Shown piece by piece: positions 57,428 to 64,000 of a DNA stretch of 64,000 bases; positions within the stretch are counted from its first letter, which is position 1, and each line of letters opens with the position of its first letter. Location: contig NZ_VFNP01000001.1 of NCBI RefSeq assembly GCF_006715635.1, positions 806,001 to 870,000 of the forward strand, written 5' to 3'. The position numbers and the translations under genes were made by a program. Source of the stretch: Streptomyces sp. SLBN-118 (GTDB taxonomy: Bacteria; Actinomycetota; Actinomycetes; Streptomycetales; Streptomycetaceae). The notes under the pieces are model-generated. The model saw only the letters and a list, made by a program, of their open reading frames with translations. It was not told the DNA's origin and did not search any database.

Positions 57428-58288
57428 TTACTGGGCGCGGGCGCGCAGGAAGCTCTCCAGGCCCGCCAGGTCATCGGTGTTGATGTGGTCGACCCGGGCG
57501 GCGAGCAGTTCGCTCCGCACCGCATCGCGGGCGGGCCCCGCCACCTCGGGAGTGGCCCAGAAGCGCACCCGCTGACCGTGTCCGTGGGCCTCGGCGACCA
57601 GTCCGTGCAGCTTCTGCCGCTCGGCGGCCGGGAACGGGCCCGTGCCCAGCCAGGTGAAGCTCTGCGTCCAGTTGCTGGAGATCAGCGGGACGAAGGACGC
57701 GGGGGCGGCGGTGCCAAGGTCGTCGAGGCGTCCGTCGTAGAAGGCGTACCTCTGGCTCTGGGCCTCCATGGGCATGCGAGCCGCACGGTCGCCGGAGATG
57801 ACGGGGGTGACGGCGCCGAGCTGGACCCGGCCGTGGGAGCAGCTGCTCAGCATGCCGCGGTAGTGCCGTAGCTGGCGGTCGAGTTCGAGGTAGGCATTGA
57901 CGCCGTCCGTCTTGATGTCGATCAGGAGCTGTACGGGGCGCCGGTAACCGCGGTACACGGAGCCGTGGTTGGCCTTCACCCGGGCGAGCAGCGGGTCGAG
58001 GTAGAGCGAACGCAGGGTGCGCGTCGGGTCGAGGTCCGCCGGCTCATGGGCGACGAGCAGCTCGCCGTCCACGAGGAAAATGTCCGCCTCCACACTGGTG
58101 AAGCCGTGCGACAGTGCGTCGTGCAGGGGCCGTTGGTGCAGGTAGTCGTTGTGTGCGTGCGCCCTGCGCAGCGGCTTGGGGCGGGTCTGTGCGCTGTGCC
58201 GCTGCGCGGCCCGCGCATAGGACGGCGCGGCGACGGCGGCCAGTGCGGCGGCGAGGGTGGTGACGGCTCTGCGACGGGTGGTCAGCAC
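57428..58288 (-). CDS. Secreted PI-PLC/glycerophosphodiester phosphodiesterase-like protein
   Basis: A 286-residue exported protein. The N-terminus has a twin-arginine-like start (TTRRRAVTTLAAALAAVAAPSYARA). A TIM-barrel core of the PLC-like phosphodiesterase superfamily follows: first His in RAHAHNDY, acidic pair in VEADIFLVDGELLVAHE (E-x-D and second His), LLIDIKTDG, and the NTDDLAGLESFL end. Likely cleaves phosphodiesters of lipid or teichoic-acid type outside the cell. GTG 58288 with GGAGG 7 nt upstream. Confidence 0.85.
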   Translation of the reverse strand: MLTTRRRAVTTLAAALAAVAAPSYARAAQRHSAQTRPKPLRRAHAHNDYLHQRPLHDALSHGFTSVEADIFLVDGELLVAHEPADLDPTRTLRSLYLDPLLARVKANHGSVYRGYRRPVQLLIDIKTDGVNAYLELDRQLRHYRGMLSSCSHGRVQLGAVTPVISGDRAARMPMEAQSQRYAFYDGRLDDLGTAAPASFVPLISSNWTQSFTWLGTGPFPAAERQKLHGLVAEAHGHGQRVRFWATPEVAGPARDAVRSELLAARVDHINTDDLAGLESFLRARAQ

Positions 58289-58435
58289 GATGGTGCCTCC
58301 GGGCTCTACAGGTCGGGAGGGACATCGGCGAGTATCCGTCGCGGGCGGCCCAATGGGCAGTGCAGCGCGAAGAGTTCGGCCACCCGCCACCGGGTCGTCA
58401 GCGGTCGGGCGACGGTCAGTGCGGTGACATACGAG

Positions 58436-58467
58436 GGCCGCCGCGCTGATGGTTCAGCGCGGCGGCC
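58436..58467 (-). terminator. Terminator of the acyl-CoA dehydrogenase operon
   Basis: Perfect 14-bp stem (GGCCGCCGCGCTGA / TCAGCGCGGCGGCC) with loop TGGT, 18 nt beyond the stop of the last operon gene at 58485. Confidence 0.75.
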
Positions 58468-58484
58468 GGGGAGGCGAGTTGGGG

Positions 58485-59564
58485 CTAGGGAGCCTGGAGG
58501 TCGACCAGTTCGGCCAGTTTCTCCTTGTGGCGGCCCGGCGTGCCGAGGGCGATCTCGTCGGACTTGGCACGCTTGAGGTAAAGATGCGCCGGGTGTTCCC
58601 AGGTCATGCCGATGCCCGCGTGCAACTGCACGCACTCCTCGGCGGCGTGCACGGCGACCCGTGAGCTGTACGCCTGGGCGACAGCGACCGCGAGGGCGGC
58701 CTCCGGGCTGTCGGTGGCCAGCGCGTCGGCGGCGTTGCGGGCCGCGGCGCGGGCCGAGACGACCTCGAGCCACAGCTGCGCCATACGGTGCTTGAGCGCC
58801 TGGAACGAGCCGATGGGGCGGTTGAACTGGTGGCGTTCGCGGGTGTGGCGGACCGTCTCCTCAAGGCACCACTCGGCGAGCCCCAGCTGCTCGGAGGCGA
58901 GCAGTCCGGCGCCGGCGAGCAGTCCACGCCGTACTGCCCGCTCGGCGGTCGCAGCGTCGGCGAGGCGCGTGCCGCCCGCCGTGCCGTCGATCGTGACAGC
59001 ACAGAGCGGACGCGTGAGATCGAGCGGGGTCAGCGCCTCGACAGTGATACTCGTTCTCTCGACCGCGTGCAGCCCGTCGGACGTCAGGACGAGCAGCAGA
59101 TCGGCGAAGGCGGCGTCCGCGACACCCGTGATCCTTGAGGCACCGGCGGGGAGCGGGCCGTCCGGCGAGGCCGACAGCGGCACGGCGAGCACTGCGGTCT
59201 TCCTGCCCGCCGCCAGCTCACCGATGAGATCCGCCACTTCGGGCGACTCCACATCAAGCCCGAGCAGCGTCTCGGTCGCGATCACCGAGCTCGTGAGATA
59301 CGGCGCGGGGGCAACCGCCCGGCCCAGCTCCTCCAGGACCACGGCCGCCTCGCGGTGGCTCGCTCCCTGGCCGCCGAACTTCTCGGGTACGAGCAGTCCG
59401 GCCGCGCCCATGTCCGCGGCGAGCGCCTTCCACAGTTCGGGGTCGTAGGGCGCACCGGCCTCGGCACGCGCCAGGACGGACGTCGTGTCGTTGCGGTCGG
59501 CGAGCAGGGAACGTACGGCGGCGCGCAGGTCGTCCTCGGCCTCGGAGTACAGCAGGTCAGTCAT
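58485..59564 (-). CDS. Acyl-CoA dehydrogenase (subunit 2)
   Basis: A 359-residue ACAD-fold flavoprotein: N-terminal helical domain (LLVPEKFGGQGASHREAAVVLEELGR), a short beta domain, and the C-terminal FAD-binding helix bundle with RHQFNRPIGSFQALKHRMAQ and LHAGIGMTWEHPAHLYLKRA. Its start overlaps the stop of the other dehydrogenase gene (ATGA). Paired ACADs of this type form heterotetramers in sterol or branched-lipid catabolism (FadE family in mycobacteria). The usual catalytic Glu position is not evident in this chain, as expected for the partner subunit. Confidence 0.92.
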   Translation of the reverse strand: MTDLLYSEAEDDLRAAVRSLLADRNDTTSVLARAEAGAPYDPELWKALAADMGAAGLLVPEKFGGQGASHREAAVVLEELGRAVAPAPYLTSSVIATETLLGLDVESPEVADLIGELAAGRKTAVLAVPLSASPDGPLPAGASRITGVADAAFADLLLVLTSDGLHAVERTSITVEALTPLDLTRPLCAVTIDGTAGGTRLADAATAERAVRRGLLAGAGLLASEQLGLAEWCLEETVRHTRERHQFNRPIGSFQALKHRMAQLWLEVVSARAAARNAADALATDSPEAALAVAVAQAYSSRVAVHAAEECVQLHAGIGMTWEHPAHLYLKRAKSDEIALGTPGRHKEKLAELVDLQAP

Positions 59565-60742
59565 CGCGCGAGATCCTTCCAGGCGACGTCCTTGTCGTTG
59601 CGCGGCTCGGAAGGCAGTCCGAGTACACGTTCCGCGACGATGTTCAGCAGCACTTCGCTGGTGCCGCCCTCGATGGAGTTGCCCTTGGAGCGCAGGTAAC
59701 GGTAGCCCGCGTCGCGCCCGGTGAAGTCGACGAAGTCTGGACGGCGCATGGTCCAGTCGTCGTACAACAGGCCTTCCTCACCGCGGAGTTCGACCTCCAG
59801 TCCGCTGATCTCCTGGTTGAGGCGGGCGAAGGCGAGCTTCATCCCGCTGCCCTCGGGTCCTGGCTGGCCCGCGGCGAGCTGCTGGCGCAGCCGTTCACCG
59901 GCAAGCCGGGCGACCTCGGCCTCAACCCACATTGTCAGCAGCCGCTGGTGCAGATCCTGTGTACGCAGTTCGGGGCGTTCGCGCCAGGTCTGCGCGATGG
60001 GGCCGATCATGCCGCCCTCGCGCGGGATGCGGCTGCCGCCGATGGAAACCCGCTCGTTCATCAAGGTCGTCTGGGCGACCTTCCAGCCCTCGCCGATCTC
60101 GCCGAGGCGGTGTGCGTCGGGGATGCGCACATCGGTCAGGAAGACCTCGTTGAACTCGGCCTCGCCGGTGATCTGGCGCAGCGGGCGCACCTCGACACCC
60201 GGATCGCTCATGTCGCAGATGAAGTAGGTGATGCCGCGGTGCTTGGGAAGATCGGGGTCCGTGCGGGCGATGAGGATCGCCCAGCGGGCCACATGGGCGC
60301 TGGAGGTCCACACCTTCTGCCCGCCCACGATCCAGTCGTCGCCGTCCCTGACGGCGCGGGTGCCGAGCGCGGCGAGGTCGGAGCCCGCGCCGGGCTCGCT
60401 GAAGAGCTGGCACCACACTTCCTCGCCGACCCACAGCGGCCGCAGGAAGCGCTGCTTCAGCTCGTCGGAGCCGTACTTGAGGATCGTCGGGGCGGCCATG
60501 CCGAGGCCGATGCCGATGCGGCGCGGGTCGTTGTCGGGTGCGCCCGCGGCGGTCAGTTCGGCGTCCACGACGGCCTGAAGTGTGCGGGGTGCTCCGAGGC
60601 CGCCGAGGCCCCTCGGGTAGTGCACCCAGGCGAGTCCCGCGTCGAAGCGCGCCTTCAGAAAGTCCGTGCGGTCCGTGCTTGCCGGGGGATGCGCGGCCAG
60701 CAACTCTTTTGTACGGGTGAGCAGTTCGGCGGCGTCCGTCAT
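59561..60742 (-). CDS. Acyl-CoA dehydrogenase (subunit 1)
   Basis: A 393-residue ACAD: WVHYPRGLGGLGAP, PTILKYGSDELKQRFLRPL, WCQLFSEPGAGSDLAALGTRAVRDGDDWIVGGQKVWTSSAHVARWAIL (FAD/substrate loops), DVRIPDAHRLGEIGEGWKVAQTTLMNER and the C-terminal KGNSIEGGTSEVLLNIVAERVLGLP. It overlaps its neighbours by 4 bp on both sides, so expression is coupled. Together with the 58485 gene likely one heteromeric dehydrogenase that oxidises an unidentified acyl-CoA. Confidence 0.93.
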   Translation of the reverse strand: MTDAAELLTRTKELLAAHPPASTDRTDFLKARFDAGLAWVHYPRGLGGLGAPRTLQAVVDAELTAAGAPDNDPRRIGIGLGMAAPTILKYGSDELKQRFLRPLWVGEEVWCQLFSEPGAGSDLAALGTRAVRDGDDWIVGGQKVWTSSAHVARWAILIARTDPDLPKHRGITYFICDMSDPGVEVRPLRQITGEAEFNEVFLTDVRIPDAHRLGEIGEGWKVAQTTLMNERVSIGGSRIPREGGMIGPIAQTWRERPELRTQDLHQRLLTMWVEAEVARLAGERLRQQLAAGQPGPEGSGMKLAFARLNQEISGLEVELRGEEGLLYDDWTMRRPDFVDFTGRDAGYRYLRSKGNSIEGGTSEVLLNIVAERVLGLPSEPRNDKDVAWKDLAR

Positions 60743-61707
60743 CGGGCATCTCCTTCCGGGATGACGACCAGGCGGCCGGTGGTCGTGCCGTCGGCGACGC
60801 GCTGGACGGCGTCCGCCGCGTCCTTCATGGCGACGCGTCCGCTGATCAGCGGCTTGATCACGCCCTGTGCGGCGAGCTTGGTGAGCTCGTCGTGGCAGCC
60901 GCGGATCGCGGCGGGATCCATCTGGTTGTACAGGCCCCAGTGGAGGCCGACGATCGAATAGTTCTTGACCAGGGCGTGATTGAGGCCAGGGCTGGGGATC
61001 GTGCCGCTCGCGAAGCCGACGATCACGATCCGGCCCTCGAAGGCGACGCACTTGGCGGACTTGGCGTAAGCGTCGCCGCCGACCGGGTCGTAGACGACGT
61101 TCGCACCGCGGCCGCCGGTGGCTTCCTTGACCGCGGCGACGATGTCGTCCTCTCGGCGGTCGATGACGAGGTCGCAGCCGAGCTCCCGCGCGATGCGGGC
61201 CTTGTCCGCGCCGCCGACGACTCCGATGACGCGTGCTCCGGCCGCCTTGCCGAGCTGGACGGCGGCGCTGCCGACGCCGCCGGCCGCCGCGTGGACGAGC
61301 AGGGTCTCGCCCGCCTGGAGGTGTGCCCGGCGGTGCAGTCCGAACCATCCGGTCTGGTAGCCGATGTGCAGGGCGGCCGCCTCTGCGTCGTCGAGCGCGT
61401 TGGGCGCGGGCAGCACGGCCGCGGCGTCGGCGACGACATAGTCGGCGAGTCCACCGTTCGGCAGTACGGGGTTGGCGATCACGCGGCGGCCGTTCTCGGT
61501 CTCGCCGCAGATCTCCACGCCCGGTGTGAAGGGCAGCGGGGGCCGCACCTGGTACAGGCCGCGGCAGAGCAGGGCGTCGGGGAAGTTGATGTTCGCCGCG
61601 CGGACCCTCAGCAGCAGCTGCCCCTCACCGGGCGTCGGCCGGTCCACCTCTTCGAGGCGCATCACCTCGCTCGGCTCGCCGTTCCGGTGCACTCGCCATG
61701 CCTGCAT
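60739..61707 (-). CDS. NADPH:quinone oxidoreductase family protein
   Basis: A 322-residue zinc-free medium-chain dehydrogenase/reductase: RVRAANINFPDALLCRGLYQVRPPLPFTPGVEICGE, nucleotide loop HAAAGGVGSAAVQLGKAAGARVIG, VYDPVGGDAYAKS. NADPH binding is likely. First gene of the operon with the two acyl-CoA dehydrogenases; this trio is common in actinomycetes. ATG 61707 has GGAGG 7 nt upstream. Confidence 0.9.
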   Translation of the reverse strand: MQAWRVHRNGEPSEVMRLEEVDRPTPGEGQLLLRVRAANINFPDALLCRGLYQVRPPLPFTPGVEICGETENGRRVIANPVLPNGGLADYVVADAAAVLPAPNALDDAEAAALHIGYQTGWFGLHRRAHLQAGETLLVHAAAGGVGSAAVQLGKAAGARVIGVVGGADKARIARELGCDLVIDRREDDIVAAVKEATGGRGANVVYDPVGGDAYAKSAKCVAFEGRIVIVGFASGTIPSPGLNHALVKNYSIVGLHWGLYNQMDPAAIRGCHDELTKLAAQGVIKPLISGRVAMKDAADAVQRVADGTTTGRLVVIPEGDAR

Positions 61708-61754
61708 TTCGGGGCCTCCACAAACCGTAGGCAGTACCATGCTCGTCGCATACT

Positions 61755-61766
61755 AAGCGGTCGCTT
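61755..61766. promoter_or_regulatory. AAGCG-GT-CGCTT palindrome upstream of the acyl-CoA operon
   Basis: Perfect 5-bp arms within TACTAAGCGGTCGCTTGCC, 48 nt before the first start codon. AAGC-N4-GCTT-type sites are typical targets of TetR-family regulators of acyl-CoA catabolism in actinobacteria. Confidence 0.5.
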
Positions 61767-61786
61767 GCCTCTCGGGAAGACCCCTC

Positions 61787-62371
61787 TCAGCCGCGCTTGG
61801 GCCTGGCCCGTACATGCATCCGCTCACCCTGCGGGCCGAACAGGCTCAGGAACTCCACGGGGGCGCCCCCCGCCGGGCCGAAGCCGTGCGGTACACGGGT
61901 GTCGAACTCCGCCGCCTCCCCCGCGGTCAGAACCACATCGTGATCACCGAGCAGCAGCCGGAGCCGGCCGGACAGCACATACAGCCATTCGTACCCCTCG
62001 TGGGTCCGCAGCTCGGGCTCCGGGCCGCCGCCCTCCTGCACCACCTTGTACGCCTGAAGACCCCCCGGCTGCCGGGTCAGCGGCAGCATCGTCCTGCCAT
62101 GACGCACGATGGGCTTCGCCCGCACCCGCGGATCCCCGACCGGCGGCGCACCGACCAGTTCGTCGAGTGGCACCTGGTGCGCCCGCGCGATGGGGAGCAG
62201 CAGCTCGAGACTTGGCCTGCGCCGTCCGGACTCCAGCCGGGACAGGGTGCTCACGGAGATCCCGGTCACCTCGGAAAGCGCCCCGAGCGTGGCCCCCCGC
62301 TCCCGCCTGATCTTGCGGAGCCGGGGGCCCACCTCGCTGAGTACGGCATCGAGCTGTGTGTCGTCGTCCAT
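61787..62371 (-). CDS. XRE-family regulator with cupin domain
   Basis: A 194-residue protein: N-terminal HTH (VGPRLRKIRRERGATLGALSEVTGISVSTLSRLESGRRRPSLELLLPIARA) and C-terminal cupin (ELRTHEGYEWLYVLSGRLRLLLGDHDVVLTAGEAAEFDTRVPHGFGP). The cupin probably binds a small effector. Located directly upstream of, and on the same strand as, the acyl-CoA operon, so local control is possible. Start could also be ATG 62380. Confidence 0.9.
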   Translation of the reverse strand: MDDDTQLDAVLSEVGPRLRKIRRERGATLGALSEVTGISVSTLSRLESGRRRPSLELLLPIARAHQVPLDELVGAPPVGDPRVRAKPIVRHGRTMLPLTRQPGGLQAYKVVQEGGGPEPELRTHEGYEWLYVLSGRLRLLLGDHDVVLTAGEAAEFDTRVPHGFGPAGGAPVEFLSLFGPQGERMHVRARPKRG

Positions 62372-62446
62372 GCCGTCCATTGCAGAAACGGCAAGCGCAT
62401 GTGTCAATCGGGCGACAGCGGACCGACCGTTTCGACGGTGCCCGTG

Positions 62447-63193
62447 TCAGCGGCCGAACAGCTCGAAGGTCACGGCGGGCCGGCCGCCGAAGCGTGCCGC
62501 CGCCCGCCGGGCGTTCCCCGTCAGGAAGGTCCTGCAGTACTCCTCGGGGTCCTGGTCCGTCAGCACCTCGATATAGGTGCGGTGCTCCAGCAGGGAGCGG
62601 ACGGAGCGCTCAAGGCCTGCCGTCGCGTCGACGGCATGGGTGGGCGTCGTGGTGCCCGCGACCGCCACCCAGCGCACCCCGTTCCAGGGCTGAAGGCCCT
62701 GTTCGGCGATGAGTTCGGGGAAGATCCAGCGGTTTCCGGCGTCCGCGGCCGCGTCCAGCGTGGCCCGGCCGACGGCGCGGTGGTCGGGGGTGTTCCAGGC
62801 GGTGCCGCCCCAGGTGTCCCGGTGGTTGAGGGTGATCACCAGCTCCGGCCGGTGGCGGCGGATGGCCGCCGCGACGTCCCGGCGCAGCCCGGTCCCGTAC
62901 TCGACGACACCATCCCTGTGGTCCAGGAACTCCACCGAGGACACCCCGACGACGCCCGCACTCGCCCGCTGCTCCTGCTCGCGCAGCGGGCCGCACGTGG
63001 CCGGTTCCACCGTGTCGATGCCCGCCTCGCCGCGGGTGGCGAGAAGGTAGGAGACCTCACGTCCGCCGTCGGTCCAGCTTGCGACGGCCGCGGCGCAGCC
63101 GTACTCCAGGTCGTCGGGGTGCGCGACGACGGCGAGCGCGCGCTGCCAGTCCTCGGGCATCGGTTCCAGCTGCTCGGTCGCAGGCTCGTTCAT
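62447..63193 (-). CDS. PIG-L family deacetylase
   Basis: A 248-residue LmbE/PIG-L zinc-dependent deacetylase. Zinc and catalytic motif VVAHPDDLEYG near the N-terminus, LATRGEAGID, EFLDHRDGVV, and the third zinc ligand in WNTPDHRAVGRATLDA. Relatives deacetylate GlcNAc-inositol (mycothiol MshB), mycothiol conjugates (Mca) or other N-acetyl sugars; this sequence is not clearly MshB or Mca. ATG 63193 lacks a strong binding site; ATG 63160 is an alternative. Confidence 0.9.
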   Translation of the reverse strand: MNEPATEQLEPMPEDWQRALAVVAHPDDLEYGCAAAVASWTDGGREVSYLLATRGEAGIDTVEPATCGPLREQEQRASAGVVGVSSVEFLDHRDGVVEYGTGLRRDVAAAIRRHRPELVITLNHRDTWGGTAWNTPDHRAVGRATLDAAADAGNRWIFPELIAEQGLQPWNGVRWVAVAGTTTPTHAVDATAGLERSVRSLLEHRTYIEVLTDQDPEEYCRTFLTGNARRAAARFGGRPAVTFELFGR

Positions 63194-63221
63194 GCGGGCA
63201 GGATACGACGCTGACAGGGCG

Positions 63222-64000
63222 TCATACCTCCCCGCGGGCCAGCAGGAGCAGCCGGTCGAGCACCCGCTGCCCGCTCGCCCGCACCCCGTCGTGCTCGTAC
63301 TCGTCGGTGATCCAGCTGCGCAGTCCGCGGATGGCGCGGGCGGTGCACAGCGAGTGCTCGGTGTCGACGTACATGTCGTCGTGGTAGACGGCGGCGGCGA
63401 CGGGCACCTGGTTGGCGGACAGCCGGGCCGGGTCGTACAAGGGGGTCCAGTCGGCGCGGGCGGCCAGCAGTTCGGCGCTCTCGCGCAGCGGCTGCAGGGC
63501 CGGGTCCACCTCGAAGTGCCAGGGATGGATGCTCTCCCCGGTGAACAGCAGCGGGCCGTCCCCGTCCAGCGCCGTCGCCGCGTCGAACTGCGGGAATTCC
63601 GCCCGGACCCGCTCGGCGGCCCAGGCGGTCGACCCCGCGCCCTGGGCGTAGATCGCCTCGTGCAGCACGGCGTACAGCGGATGTCCCGCGTAGGAGAGGA
63701 TCGCGAGCACGGCCTCCTGGAACGCGTCGGAGAGTTCGTACCCCGCTGCCGCATGGACGAAGGCGTCCTCCAGCAGATAGTGCAGCTGGTGGCTGCCGTC
63801 CCCGCCGCCGAGCAGAATGCCCAGCGACTGGAAGGCTTCGGGGGTGAGCCGATAGCCGCCGGGCAGCACGGTCTTGCGCTCGGCCAGATACTCGGCGATA
63901 CGGCGCGCCCGCCCCACGTCCTGCGGATAGCGGGCGTAGTGTGCCTCCACCTTGCGCTGGATGCGGGGATAGGCGGCGCGGTAGACGTCGTCGGCAGAGG
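63222..64000 (-). CDS. Proline-iminopeptidase-like alpha/beta hydrolase, C-terminal part (runs off window)
   Basis: At least 259 residues; the frame stays open to the window edge, so the N-terminal part with the nucleophile lies outside. Recognisable S33 features: RIAEYLAERKTVLPGGYRLTPEAFQSLGILLGG, YLLEDAF, LLFTGESIHPWHF, and VAAAVYHDDMYVDTEHSLCTARAIRGLRSWITDEYEHDG near the end, where the catalytic His region of Streptomyces proline iminopeptidases lies. Ends 28 nt before the PIG-L start, so both are probably in one operon. Confidence 0.85.
   Translation of the reverse strand, partial: SADDVYRAAYPRIQRKVEAHYARYPQDVGRARRIAEYLAERKTVLPGGYRLTPEAFQSLGILLGGGDGSHQLHYLLEDAFVHAAAGYELSDAFQEAVLAILSYAGHPLYAVLHEAIYAQGAGSTAWAAERVRAEFPQFDAATALDGDGPLLFTGESIHPWHFEVDPALQPLRESAELLAARADWTPLYDPARLSANQVPVAAAVYHDDMYVDTEHSLCTARAIRGLRSWITDEYEHDGVRASGQRVLDRLLLLARGEV

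Noticed and set aside
1..64000. Secondary-metabolite gene cluster
   Set aside because: Monooxygenase, regulator and exporter genes occur but no polyketide synthase, peptide synthetase, terpene cyclase or lanthipeptide core enzyme is present.

Overview
The window is chromosomal DNA from a high-GC actinomycete, almost certainly a Streptomyces. The signs are strong third-position GC bias, frequent GTG and TTG starts with GGAGG-type ribosome binding sites, a complete conservon (CvnA-D type), MHYT, DUF742, DUF6397 and roadblock proteins, and secreted beta-1,3-glucanase-type enzymes. I see no rRNA, tRNA, CRISPR array or intact insertion sequence.

Layout. 0-3 kb: small genes (ABM monooxygenase, membrane protein, roadblock protein, ArsR regulator with a clear upstream palindrome) among gene remnants. 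3.6-10.8 kb: an envelope-signalling block. It holds a transmembrane Ser/Thr kinase, a membrane protein that overlaps it and carries the same C-terminal extracellular domain, a lipoprotein, an OmpR-type regulator, a sensor kinase, and a GT51 glycosyltransferase whose transpeptidase active site is destroyed. 11-18.6 kb: secreted GH16 glucanase, a DUF485/acetate-type symporter pair, a SRPBCC protein, a LysR regulator, and threonine degradation (tdh-kbl). 18.8-26.5 kb, mostly minus strand: receiver protein, DUF6397 protein, then MHYT-cvnA-cvnB-cvnC and cvnD plus a second roadblock gene, with an opposite-strand GNAT gene wedged between cvnC and cvnD. 26.6-30 kb: small housekeeping-type genes (methyltransferase, TrmO-like, MOSC). 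30-35.7 kb: an MMPL remnant, then an SNF2 helicase cut off just after Walker A, a helR-like RNA polymerase recycling ATPase, a dienelactone-hydrolase-like protein and what looks like the tail of a SWIM-zinc-finger gene. 35.8-43 kb: GAF regulator, betaine-aldehyde-type dehydrogenase with an in-frame internal deletion, APC permease, GMC oxidoreductase and ExaC-type aldehyde dehydrogenase. This reads as uptake and two-step oxidation of an amino alcohol such as choline or ethanolamine, closed by a strong terminator. 43-45.2 kb and 52.9-55 kb: zones of decayed genes (ABC transporter, a third copy of the kinase-associated sensor domain, histidine kinase, glycoside hydrolase). 45-52.6 kb: CMD protein, MFS exporter divergent from an isochorismatase-like hydrolase, M19-dipeptidase-like secreted enzyme, TetR regulator, NCS2 permease. 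55-64 kb: Ddn-like, DHFR-like, DUF779, GDPD-like genes, a translationally coupled acyl-CoA dehydrogenase/quinone reductase operon, an XRE-cupin regulator, a PIG-L deacetylase and the C-terminal part of a proline-iminopeptidase-like protein running off the right edge.

The best candidates for something under-described are the kinase block with its recurring extracellular domain and TAT-repeat partner, the conservon with an antisense acetyltransferase, and the helR island that appears to have replaced the middle of an SNF2-SWIM gene pair. All functions are read from sequence motifs by eye. No database search was possible.
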